Shown piece by piece: positions 1 through 6,330 of a stretch of DNA of 6,411 nt. A program made the translations under genes and the position numbers. The stretch is from NCBI GenBank assembly GCA_002406055.1, contig DHMZ01000101.1, positions 896 through 7,306 on the forward strand. Direction: 5' to 3'. The notes under the pieces are model-generated. The model made no database searches, was not told where the DNA came from, and worked only from the letters and a program-made list of their open reading frames with translations. Numbering within the stretch: position 1 is the stretch's first letter; each line of letters opens with the position of its first letter. Source of the DNA: Spirochaetales bacterium UBA4629. Its GTDB lineage: Bacteria; Spirochaetota; Spirochaetia; Sphaerochaetales; Sphaerochaetaceae.

Positions 1-1
1 T

Positions 2-379
2 GATACTGTTGAAAGAGAAGATGGCGAGAATTTGATATATAAGGCATATTGGAAGGCCCTATCTGTTGATTCATACTCTGTCAAATATTATGAGACAACA
101 TCAGTTCCTCAGAATGAACAAGTAAAGCTTACTCTAGATATTACAAACGAAGGTAATACATCGCTTAATGGATTAACTCTAAAGCTAGAAGAGAATGAGA
201 ATGTAAAAGTACTTTCTCCATCTTTGAAAGCAAGAAGAGTAAATGCTAATAGAACGGTAGAAGCTAGTTTTGTTATCGTTCTTACTGGGACAAGTGGAGA
301 GACTGTTGAAACAAATCTAGTTGCAACAGATAGTGAAGGAAATAGTTGGACGACACCAATTTCCTTTACTATAAAATAG
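2..379 (+). CDS. 3' end of an unrecognised protein with a C-terminal Ig-like beta-sandwich domain (5' truncated)
   Basis: The reading frame is open from position 2, the first whole codon, to a TAG at 377-379, so the gene enters from the left and only about 125 C-terminal residues are visible. A TTG at 32 lies in frame but is very unlikely to be the start, because open coding frame continues upstream of it. The last roughly 90 residues alternate hydrophobic and polar positions in short strands and contain 'LDITNEGNTSLNGLTLKLE'. This pattern is typical of CARDB/NEW3-like immunoglobulin-fold modules, which often sit at the C-terminus of surface or multidomain proteins. No catalytic motif, membrane segment or sorting signal is visible. 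I do not recognise the family, and the function must be judged from the missing N-terminal part. The next gene has its own promoter 50 bp downstream, so the two are probably separate transcription units. Confidence 0.75.
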   Translation, partial: DTVEREDGENLIYKAYWKALSVDSYSVKYYETTSVPQNEQVKLTLDITNEGNTSLNGLTLKLEENENVKVLSPSLKARRVNANRTVEASFVIVLTGTSGETVETNLVATDSEGNSWTTPISFTIK

Positions 380-414
380 GAAAACAGACTTCTTTTTCTG
401 ACAAAAAATACAAT

Positions 415-451
415 AGTGTAAAGTAATAGTTGATTCTTTTTACTTTACACT
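415..451. promoter_or_regulatory. Candidate operator: perfect 12-bp inverted repeat centred on the -35 box
   Basis: AGTGTAAAGTAA (415-426) and TTACTTTACACT (440-451) are exact reverse complements separated by 13 bp. The symmetry centre, 433, falls in the -35 hexamer (430-435), and the right arm lies in the promoter spacer just upstream of the -10 box. A dimeric repressor bound here would block RNA polymerase. The palindrome is seen directly; the operator role and the regulator are inferred. A fatty-acid-responsive TetR- or GntR-type repressor would suit the downstream gene, but none is encoded in this window. Confidence 0.4.
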
Positions 452-459
452 TGTATAAT
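430..459 (+). promoter_or_regulatory. Sigma-70-type promoter of acyl-CoA ligase 1
   Basis: The -35 box is TTGATT (430-435, four of six consensus bases). The -10 box is a perfect TATAAT (454-459), with an 18-bp spacer. The expected start of transcription is near 466, giving a leader of only about 15 nt that still contains the AGAGG Shine-Dalgarno at 472-476. Confidence 0.6.
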
Positions 460-471
460 AAATGTCAGAAA

Positions 472-476
472 AGAGG
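472..476 (+). promoter_or_regulatory. Ribosome binding site of ligase 1, inside the outer arm of the inverted repeat
   Basis: AGAGG ends 4 nt before the ATG at 481, a short but workable spacing that fixes that ATG as the start. Its bases overlap the right outer arm of the 387-478 inverted repeat. They would therefore be paired in any RNA read through from upstream, but free in RNA begun at the local promoter. Confidence 0.55.
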
Positions 477-480
477 TTAT

Positions 481-2136
481 ATGGATAATAGTATTAAACC
501 ACACACAGTCGAAAAGTATACATTCCGTTCTTTGCTAGAAAAGGTTGAAGTTTCATATAAAGAGAGAGTTGCTTACTCAACTTATCTAGATGAAAACGGA
601 AATATTACATACTTTGAGCTAAAAGAAAGAGCAGAAAAGATTTCTTCATATTTAATATCACTTGGCTTAAATAAAGAAGATAAGGTTGCGATTTTTAGCC
701 CATCGTCTCCTAATTGGATGGTAGCTTATTTGGGAATAGTGAATATATCTCTTGTTGCTGTTCCAATTCTTTCTGATTTTTCATCAAGAGAGAGTTCTGC
801 GATCCTTGAAGAGAGTAATGTAAGTGTTATCTTTACCAATGATAAAAATTACAAAAAAATTGAAGAAATAACTCAAAAAAAAGCCATTAAGGTAATAGAT
901 ATTTTTACTTTAGTACCATATGGAGAAGAAGAATGCATTCTTTCAACTTCTATTAATAAAAATGAAATAGAAAAGAGGACACCAGGAGAAGGTACAATAG
1001 CTTCTCTTATTTTCACTAGTGGTACTACAGGTAGAAGTAAAGGTGTTGTTTTAACGCATAAAAACCTAATTTATTCTGCTGATGAAGCTTCTCTACCATA
1101 TATGAAAATAAAAAAGGGCTACAGGGTATTATCTATTTTACCAATGAGCCATGTATATGAGTTTACTTTGGGGCATGTTCTACCGTTAATGATGGGATGT
1201 CACATTACAGTTTTATGCAAAACTCCATCGTCTGCTATCTTACTTCCTGCCTTTAAGAGAGTAAAACCTCATATTGTAATGACAGTGCCTTTAATTATCG
1301 AAAAGATCTATAAGAGTTTTGTAAAACCTATCTTAGAAAACAGTAAAATAAAGGTGCTAACTAAAACAAAATTGGGAAAGAGAGTTGTATATAGCTTTAT
1401 AGTTAGAAAACTTCTTTCTTATCTAGGTGGCGAAGTTAAATTCTTTGGTATAGGGGGCGCACCTTTAGACAAAGAGACAGAAGAATTTTTGTATTATGGA
1501 TCATTTCCATATGCTTTAGGTTATGGCTTAACAGAGACAAGCCCTCTCATTTCTGCTTGTGGCCCAAAGAGAAGACAGCATTCTCTCAATAAAATCGGAA
1601 AGCTTGTAAAAGGTTTAGATGTTAAAATTCTTGAACCAAATAGTTCAGGAATTGGTGAAATTGTTCTAAAAGGGCCAAGCGTTATGTCGGGCTATTACAA
1701 TAACGATAAACTCAATAGCCAGTCTTTCACAAATGACGGCTACTTTAAAACAGGTGATCTAGGCTGTATTGACGAGCGTGGCTTTATTGCTATCAGAGGC
1801 AGATCTAAAACAATGATTCTCTCTAGTAGTGGAGAAAATATATACCCCGAAGAGATTGAAGAGCTAATAAATAAACGTAAATATGTAGAAGAGTCCCTCG
1901 TTGTCGAGCACTCTGGTTCTCTTACAGCTCTTATAAAATTAGATTTAAATGCTCTAAAAGACAAATTAAAGATTGCAAAAGAAGATGTTTTAACTGAAGC
2001 AAAAAAGTATCTAGAGGAGATAAAGAAAGAAGTTAATAATGAACTCAGTTCGTTTTCTCGTATTAGCGATGTAGTTATACAAGAGAAGAGCTTTGAACGT
2101 ACACCAACTATGAAAATAAAAAGATTCTTATATTAA
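481..2136 (+). CDS. Long-chain fatty acid--CoA ligase (AMP-forming), paralogue 1
   Basis: The product is 551 residues and belongs to the ANL superfamily, FAA1/FadD15 branch. It should activate a free long-chain fatty acid with ATP to an acyl-adenylate and pass it to CoA, releasing AMP and PPi, in the cytoplasm or at the membrane surface. Visible motifs are TSGTTGRSKG (179-188, ATP phosphate loop), LPMSHVYE (220-227), GYGLTETSP (347-355), TGD (424-426, ribose-binding Asp426), and GRSKT (440-444) at the hinge to the C-terminal domain. The C-terminal ERTPTMKIKR carries the expected catalytic lysine (Lys545) and is the form typical of FadD15-type ligases. No motif is missing, and the length is at the short end for the branch. 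The ATG at 481 is preferred over an upstream in-frame TTG at 430 because AGAGG precedes it and the TTG lies inside the -35 box. Its paralogue follows 138 bp downstream. Acyl-ACP synthetase activity is the main alternative; chain-length preference cannot be read here. Confidence 0.92.
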   Translation: MDNSIKPHTVEKYTFRSLLEKVEVSYKERVAYSTYLDENGNITYFELKERAEKISSYLISLGLNKEDKVAIFSPSSPNWMVAYLGIVNISLVAVPILSDFSSRESSAILEESNVSVIFTNDKNYKKIEEITQKKAIKVIDIFTLVPYGEEECILSTSINKNEIEKRTPGEGTIASLIFTSGTTGRSKGVVLTHKNLIYSADEASLPYMKIKKGYRVLSILPMSHVYEFTLGHVLPLMMGCHITVLCKTPSSAILLPAFKRVKPHIVMTVPLIIEKIYKSFVKPILENSKIKVLTKTKLGKRVVYSFIVRKLLSYLGGEVKFFGIGGAPLDKETEEFLYYGSFPYALGYGLTETSPLISACGPKRRQHSLNKIGKLVKGLDVKILEPNSSGIGEIVLKGPSVMSGYYNNDKLNSQSFTNDGYFKTGDLGCIDERGFIAIRGRSKTMILSSSGENIYPEEIEELINKRKYVEESLVVEHSGSLTALIKLDLNALKDKLKIAKEDVLTEAKKYLEEIKKEVNNELSSFSRISDVVIQEKSFERTPTMKIKRFLY

Positions 2137-2274
2137 CTACCCTATAAAATATGATAGTAAAAGCGGACTATTAGACATTTTGTATAGTTAATCTCATTGA
2201 TAGGTGAAGAATAGAAATAAATTCCTATTTCTTTCTTTGCTTATTTTTATTAATAAGAGAATGGACGGTTAGCG

Positions 2275-4053
2275 ATGAAAAAGAAAAAGAAAGAAAAGAA
2301 AATTACATATAGAGAATGCAGAAGCATAAAAAGATTAGATGGTTTGAAAATGAAGACTCTAAAGCAGTACACCTTTAGAGCTTTTTTAGATGCCATTGTA
2401 TCTCGTACAGGAAAGCTAACTGCTTACTCTGTTTTTGGTGAAGATAAAGAAAAGAGCATAAGTTACAATCACTTAAAGTATTATAGCGAGGCAGTCTCTT
2501 CGTTCCTTTTGAAAAATGGACTTCAAAAGGGCGATAAAGTCGCCATTATGGGAGAGAGTTGCCCTAATTGGATGATTATGTATCTCGGATGCACGATTGT
2601 TGGTATTGTGGCAGTTCCTATTCTCCCTGACTTCTCTTCTAGCGAAGTATGCGAAATATTAAAACAAAGTGATTCAAAGGCAATTTGCATTCTTTCAAAG
2701 CATTACAAGAAGATTGAAACTAAAGTAAAAGAAGACCATTTATTAACTATCCGTATGGATGATTTAGCCTATGTTCCTACCATTGCTGAAGGCTATGATT
2801 TTCAATCTTCTCCTGCAATAGCTATAAAGGAAAAACAAGTTGATCACGTTTTAATAAATACTTCAAGCCCAGATGAAGAGGATTTAGCTTCAATTATCTA
2901 CACAAGTGGTACAACTGGAAGAAGTAAGGGAGTAATGCTCACCCATAAGAACTTACTTGTTTCAGCAGATGAAAGTACAGATACCTATGTAAAGATTAAT
3001 AAAGGTGATAAGGTTCTCTCAATTCTACCAATGAGCCATTGCTATGAATTCAGTATTGCTCATTTGTTGTGTTTATTGCGTGGCTGTGAAATAACATTTT
3101 TGGGTAAACCACCTGCAACTACTATTCTTATGAGGGCCTTTAAAGAAATAAGGCCACATATCATTCTTACTGTTCCTTTATTGATTGAGAAAATATATAA
3201 GTCAGCAGTAGCACCTGTTATAAAAACAGATGAGAAGATAAAAAAGTTATTAAAGAATCCACTTACTCGCCCAATTGTATATCATTCAATAAAGAATAAG
3301 CTTGTAACAACAATGGGCGGAAGAATGAAGTTCTTTGGCATAGGAGGAGCTCCTCTTGACAAAGAAGTTGAAGAGTTCTTATTTAAAGCAAAATTCCCGT
3401 ATGCCCCAGGTTATGGATTAACTGAAACAAGCCCGTTAATTGCAGCTTCAGGTCCAAAGAAAAGACAACATAGGCTTGGCTATATAGGTAAGGTTGTTAA
3501 GCATGATAGAGTAATTCTCTTAGATAAAAACGAAGAAGGAATAGGTGAAATAGCTGTAAAGGGCCCAAATGTAATGAAGGGTTATTACAAAAGAGATGAC
3601 TTAAATGATGAAGTTTTTACCTCTGATGGTTACTTTAAGACAGGAGATCTTGGCTATATAAGCAATGAAGGTTTCTTAACAATAAAGGGTAGGGTAAAAA
3701 CGATGATTCTTGGTCCTAGTGGGGAGAATATCTACCCAGAGGCAATTGAGAGCATAATTAACAACATGGATTATGTTCAAGAATCGATAATAGTTCCAGG
3801 AGAAGGTGGTCTTGTTGCTCTTATTAAACTCGACTTGGAATCTATTCAAGATAAACTCAAAATGAGTGCTGAGGAAGCAAAAGACTTTGCTGAAAAGTAC
3901 CTAGCAAAGCTAAAAAAGGCTGTAAATGCTGAACTCTCTAGCTTCTCTCGCATTAGTGAGACTCAACTACAAGAAAAAGATTTTGAAAGGACACCTACAC
4001 AGAAAATTAAGAGATTCTTATATTCAGGAAAAAAGAAAAAAGATGAAAAATAA
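2275..4053 (+). CDS. Long-chain fatty acid--CoA ligase (AMP-forming), paralogue 2, with lysine-rich ends
   Basis: This is a 592-residue ANL-superfamily ligase, collinear with the gene before it and nearly identical in long stretches such as KFFGIGGAPLDKE and GYGLTETSPLI. Motifs are TSGTTGRSKG (210-219), LPMSHCYE (251-258), GYGLTETSP (379-387), TGD (456-458, Asp458), GRVKT (472-476) and PTQKIKR with the expected catalytic Lys577. The reaction should match that of paralogue 1, acyl-CoA formation through an acyl-adenylate. The start is uncertain. ATG 2275 has GGACGG 6 nt upstream and adds 25 very basic residues beginning MKKKKKEKK. ATG 2350 has only AGATGG 7 nt upstream but begins where paralogue 1 does, just before the shared YTFR. 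The C-terminus also has a lysine-rich extension (SGKKKKDEK) that paralogue 1 lacks. I see no strong promoter in the 138-bp gap, so cotranscription with paralogue 1 is plausible. Acyl-ACP synthetase is an alternative. Confidence 0.9.
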   Translation: MKKKKKEKKITYRECRSIKRLDGLKMKTLKQYTFRAFLDAIVSRTGKLTAYSVFGEDKEKSISYNHLKYYSEAVSSFLLKNGLQKGDKVAIMGESCPNWMIMYLGCTIVGIVAVPILPDFSSSEVCEILKQSDSKAICILSKHYKKIETKVKEDHLLTIRMDDLAYVPTIAEGYDFQSSPAIAIKEKQVDHVLINTSSPDEEDLASIIYTSGTTGRSKGVMLTHKNLLVSADESTDTYVKINKGDKVLSILPMSHCYEFSIAHLLCLLRGCEITFLGKPPATTILMRAFKEIRPHIILTVPLLIEKIYKSAVAPVIKTDEKIKKLLKNPLTRPIVYHSIKNKLVTTMGGRMKFFGIGGAPLDKEVEEFLFKAKFPYAPGYGLTETSPLIAASGPKKRQHRLGYIGKVVKHDRVILLDKNEEGIGEIAVKGPNVMKGYYKRDDLNDEVFTSDGYFKTGDLGYISNEGFLTIKGRVKTMILGPSGENIYPEAIESIINNMDYVQESIIVPGEGGLVALIKLDLESIQDKLKMSAEEAKDFAEKYLAKLKKAVNAELSSFSRISETQLQEKDFERTPTQKIKRFLYSGKKKKDEK

Positions 4054-4057
4054 TAAG

Positions 4058-4086
4058 TTTTGGCATAGCATTAAGCTATGTCAAAA
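4058..4086 (+). promoter_or_regulatory. 12-bp hairpin containing the start codon of the barrel gene
   Basis: TTTTGGCATAGC (4058-4069) pairs with GCTATGTCAAAA (4075-4086) across a 5-nt ATTAA loop. The only non-Watson-Crick pair is G4063 with U4081, an allowed G-U in RNA. The ATG at 4078-4080 lies in the 3' arm. Both arms have the order T-tract first, A-tract last, the reverse of an intrinsic terminator, and only three Ts follow, so termination is unlikely on either strand. The left arm starts 5 nt after the ligase-2 stop codon. A terminating ribosome would therefore cover it and could open the hairpin, allowing translational coupling. A DNA operator is the alternative reading. Confidence 0.6.
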
Positions 4087-5583
4087 TTTAAAAGAATCTT
4101 AATTGTAGCACTTGTTTCTATCTTTTTTTCGTCGTTTTTGTTTGCCTCAATGCGATTTATGTTTTCTTTTTCTCCTTCTGTTCTTTATGACAATAGCCCT
4201 ACGTTCTTTTCTTCGACAGAAAGTACTTGGGCTAAAGAGGATTCTTTAGATAAGCCAATAGAAGATTATTGGGAAAAGACTCAAGATTCGATAAGACGTT
4301 TTGACAACAGACTCCCGCTTCTTTCTGGGGGCTTTGAAATAGAAAACGACAACATATTATTCGCAATCAAGCTAAACATAAAAGAAGAGCTTTATAATTT
4401 CCTTTCATATTCGCCTAAAAGCAACGTTCCATACATAGGAAATACAAAGTATGCAATAACAAATGCACAATATCCAACTGTTGCATTTTTAAATTATAAA
4501 AATAGTCTATTAGAGCTTTCTATAGGGCGGCGTCTCTTTCATATGGGCCCAGGAGAGTATAGTTTTATCCTCTCTCCTGTGCAGCCATACTTAGATCACT
4601 TTTTTTCTTCTCTTTGTTATCGCAAAGAGACTTTCTCCCTTATTTATGATTTCTATGCGCTTTCATCTTCCAATTCAACCTTTACACCTGGAGAAAGAAC
4701 AAGCGTCTATAAAACGTTTTTTATTCATAAGGCTACATATGAAAGAAAGGGCTTAATTATAGCACTTAGTGAACTCAATTGCATCTATGATGCAACCCCA
4801 ACGCTTGCAGATTTTACGCCTTTTGTTTTATGGCATAACCAATATCAAGAAGAGCACTCTAACGTCATGATAGAGCTTAGCTTTGAGACAAAAATTAAAG
4901 ATATAAGGCTATATGGTTTGTATGCCCAAGACGATATTTGCCTTAAAAATGAGAGTGACAATCTTAAACCTACAGCACTTGGCTTTGCTCTTGGTTTAGA
5001 TTGGCAAATAAAAAAAGGTAATAGGTATCTCGCTCCTAGTACGAAAGATAGTGATTATATAAGACACGAAAAGAATCTAAAAGATGAAGGCGGCTTGCAT
5101 CTTGCTTTCGAGTCTTATTTTGCAACTAACTGGCTCTATAACAGAAGAGATCAAAGTCCAGAAGGGACTTGCACGTCTGATAAGTATGGAAAGATTACTT
5201 TACCTTACCGTTTTTATTCATCTAATGGAGGATATACAGATAAAATAGATGCATATTATCTTGGTTTTCCATTTGGACCGGGAAGCATTTATTTTAATTT
5301 AAAGCTCTCCTCCGAAGAGATGTACCATAAGCTTTCTTTTTCGTTTTCAACACTTTTTAGGGGTGATATTGATATAGACACTAAAATAGAAAAAGGTTCA
5401 AAAGATAAGTGGCTAGAACTTCAGGGCGATATAAGAAGTGTATATTTTATTACGCTTGAAGCTGATAAAGTTTTAGAGAAGATATCTCCGTCTCTAGCAC
5501 TTTCTTTTTCTTTAACGCTTAGCATGACTAATGAATATTATTTTACAACACAAGGGCGGCTATCGTTTATTTACGGTATTTAA
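4078..5583 (+). CDS. Exported outer-membrane beta-barrel protein, Wzi-like (capsule assembly family) candidate
   Basis: The product is 501 residues. It opens with a clear Sec signal peptide: basic KFKR, a hydrophobic core, and likely cleavage after Ala23 (FLFA|S). No lipobox cysteine is seen. The rest is rich in alternating amphipathic strands, aromatic girdles and short polar turns, as in an outer-membrane barrel, and ends in a strand (RLSFIYGI). Segments GRRLFHMGPG (150-159), SPVQPYLDHF (166-175) and IRLYGLYAQDD (276-286) resemble the strand patterns of Wzi-family barrels, which anchor or help assemble surface polysaccharide. This match is from memory of the family pattern and is moderate. 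Another spirochaete-type porin or barrel is possible. ATG 4078 is the first usable start, since an in-frame TAA at 4072-4074 closes the frame upstream, and it keeps the signal peptide. It has no Shine-Dalgarno and sits in a hairpin. Only 24 nt separate it from ligase 2, which suggests a shared transcript. Confidence 0.6.
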   Translation: MSKFKRILIVALVSIFFSSFLFASMRFMFSFSPSVLYDNSPTFFSSTESTWAKEDSLDKPIEDYWEKTQDSIRRFDNRLPLLSGGFEIENDNILFAIKLNIKEELYNFLSYSPKSNVPYIGNTKYAITNAQYPTVAFLNYKNSLLELSIGRRLFHMGPGEYSFILSPVQPYLDHFFSSLCYRKETFSLIYDFYALSSSNSTFTPGERTSVYKTFFIHKATYERKGLIIALSELNCIYDATPTLADFTPFVLWHNQYQEEHSNVMIELSFETKIKDIRLYGLYAQDDICLKNESDNLKPTALGFALGLDWQIKKGNRYLAPSTKDSDYIRHEKNLKDEGGLHLAFESYFATNWLYNRRDQSPEGTCTSDKYGKITLPYRFYSSNGGYTDKIDAYYLGFPFGPGSIYFNLKLSSEEMYHKLSFSFSTLFRGDIDIDTKIEKGSKDKWLELQGDIRSVYFITLEADKVLEKISPSLALSFSLTLSMTNEYYFTTQGRLSFIYGI

Positions 5584-5590
5584 AGATGAA

Positions 5591-5619
5591 TAGACAAATA
5601 AGAGCTTTCGTTTTATAAA
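5591..5619 (+). promoter_or_regulatory. Candidate promoter of rsuA, likely giving a leaderless mRNA
   Basis: TAGACA (5591-5596, five of six -35 consensus bases) and TATAAA (5614-5619, five of six -10 bases) are separated by the ideal 17 bp. Transcription would be expected to begin about 7 nt after the -10 box, at or next to the GTG at 5626. No Shine-Dalgarno lies before that GTG. Confidence 0.45.
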
Positions 5620-5625
5620 ATAGCT

Positions 5626-6330
5626 GTGGTTAGATTAGATAGATTTCTCTCGTCAAATGGAGAAGCAACTCGAAAAGAAACAATTAAGCTTGTTAGAGAG
5701 CATCGAATTACAATTAATGGAAATCTTGCTGTTCGTTCTGATGACAAGATTGATGAAGAAATGGACTTAATTAAGGTTGATGGCCGCATTATAGAGCCTT
5801 TTCATCATGTAGTGATTGTAATGAATAAACCTGCTGGTTATGTTACAAGTACAAGTGACAATAAAGATAAAACAGTAATGGAGCTATTACCTCCACGTTT
5901 TATTCGTCTTAAGGTTTTTCCTGTTGGTCGACTAGACAAGGAGACTGAGGGGCTTTTGCTTTTTACAAATGATGGAGAGCTAGCTCACCACCTTATTTCT
6001 CCTAAAAAAGAGATAGAGAAAGAATACTTTGTCATTCATAAAGGCGACTATGGTAATGATTTAATAGAAGAATTTAGACAAGGTCTTGTTCTTCTAGATG
6101 GAACTATTTGTAAAAGTGCAAAGCTCATAAGGTTGGAGAAGGGTAAAAGCTTACTCATAATTCGTGAAGGAAAATACCATCAAGTAAAAAGAATGATGGG
6201 ACAAAAGGGCTTAGCTGTTACATATTTAGAAAGAATTAGGGAGGCTAACATTACTCTTTCTGGTCTTAAAAGGGGAGAGGTAAGGGAACTTGGTGAGGAA
6301 GAAATAAAAGAGCTTAAAGAGTCTCTCTAG
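5626..6330 (+). CDS. rsuA: RsuA/RluB-family pseudouridine synthase, probably 16S rRNA U516 synthase
   Basis: This 234-residue cytoplasmic enzyme isomerises a specific rRNA uridine to pseudouridine during ribosome assembly. The N-terminal S4 RNA-binding domain covers about residues 1-60 (VRLDRFLSSNG at the start, then a basic helix and ITINGNLAV). The catalytic domain follows, with MNKPAGYVTST, the family motif GRLDKETEGLLLFTNDG carrying the expected catalytic Asp104, and the C-terminal signature EGKYHQVKRMM. Length and motif spacing match E. coli RsuA (231 residues) closely, which favours the 16S U516 target. RluB, RluE or RluF activity on 23S rRNA cannot be excluded from sequence reading alone. 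The start is GTG because the conserved S4 opening (V)RLDRFL begins directly after it and no other start fits. There is no Shine-Dalgarno; a promoter-like pair ends 6 nt upstream. The gene lies 42 bp after the barrel gene and is probably independent of it in function. Confidence 0.9.
   Translation: MVRLDRFLSSNGEATRKETIKLVREHRITINGNLAVRSDDKIDEEMDLIKVDGRIIEPFHHVVIVMNKPAGYVTSTSDNKDKTVMELLPPRFIRLKVFPVGRLDKETEGLLLFTNDGELAHHLISPKKEIEKEYFVIHKGDYGNDLIEEFRQGLVLLDGTICKSAKLIRLEKGKSLLIIREGKYHQVKRMMGQKGLAVTYLERIREANITLSGLKRGEVRELGEEEIKELKESL

Larger units (their letters stand above)
387..478 (+). repeat. Large nested inverted repeat enclosing the ligase-1 promoter and Shine-Dalgarno
   Basis: Two nested pairs of arms share one centre. 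The outer arms are 391-403 (TCTTTTTCTGACA) and 463-474 (TGTCAGAAAAGA), complementary over 12 bp with one bulged T. The inner arms are 415-426 (AGTGTAAAGTAA) and 440-451 (TTACTTTACACT), a perfect 12-bp match with a 13-nt loop. Between them ATACA (408-412) pairs with TGTAT (452-456). As RNA, a few more pairs including G-U wobbles extend the fold to 387-478, three nucleotides before the ATG. No U-tract follows the stem, so an intrinsic terminator is unlikely. A control element, or less likely a remnant of a small mobile palindrome, fits better. Confidence 0.8.

Noticed and set aside
1740..1964. 74-codon open frame on the minus strand inside ligase 1
   Set aside because: It lies antisense to the conserved TGD and hinge motifs of the ligase, and the protein has no recognisable domain. 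It is a shadow of the real gene.
2213..2232. AGAAATA/TATTTCT hairpin in the gap between the two ligases
   Set aside because: The 7-bp stem has only one G-C pair and is followed by a mixed TTCTTTGC stretch. It is too weak to call a terminator or a leader structure in such AT-rich DNA.
2137..2274. Possible separate promoter for ligase 2 (TATAGT at 2183-2188 or TTGATA at 2197-2202)
   Set aside because: TATAGT has no -35-like hexamer 16-18 bp upstream, and TTGATA has no acceptable -10 at proper spacing. Cotranscription with ligase 1 is at least as likely.
4029..4035. In-frame A-AAA-AAG slippery heptamer near the end of ligase 2, with a hairpin downstream
   Set aside because: The hairpin begins 22 nt after the slip site, beyond the usual 5-9 nt spacing. 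A -1 shift would only swap the lysine-rich tail for three residues before a TGA. It is most simply explained by the run of lysine codons.
4058..4086. Hairpin read as an intrinsic terminator of ligase 2
   Set aside because: The 3' arm ends in A residues and only three Ts follow, so the U-tract needed for termination is missing. The next gene's start codon lies within the stem.
5586..5618. Ten-codon ATG frame between the barrel gene and rsuA (leader peptide?)
   Set aside because: It has no Shine-Dalgarno and no regulatory codon run, and it overlaps the candidate promoter. Such a frame is expected by chance.
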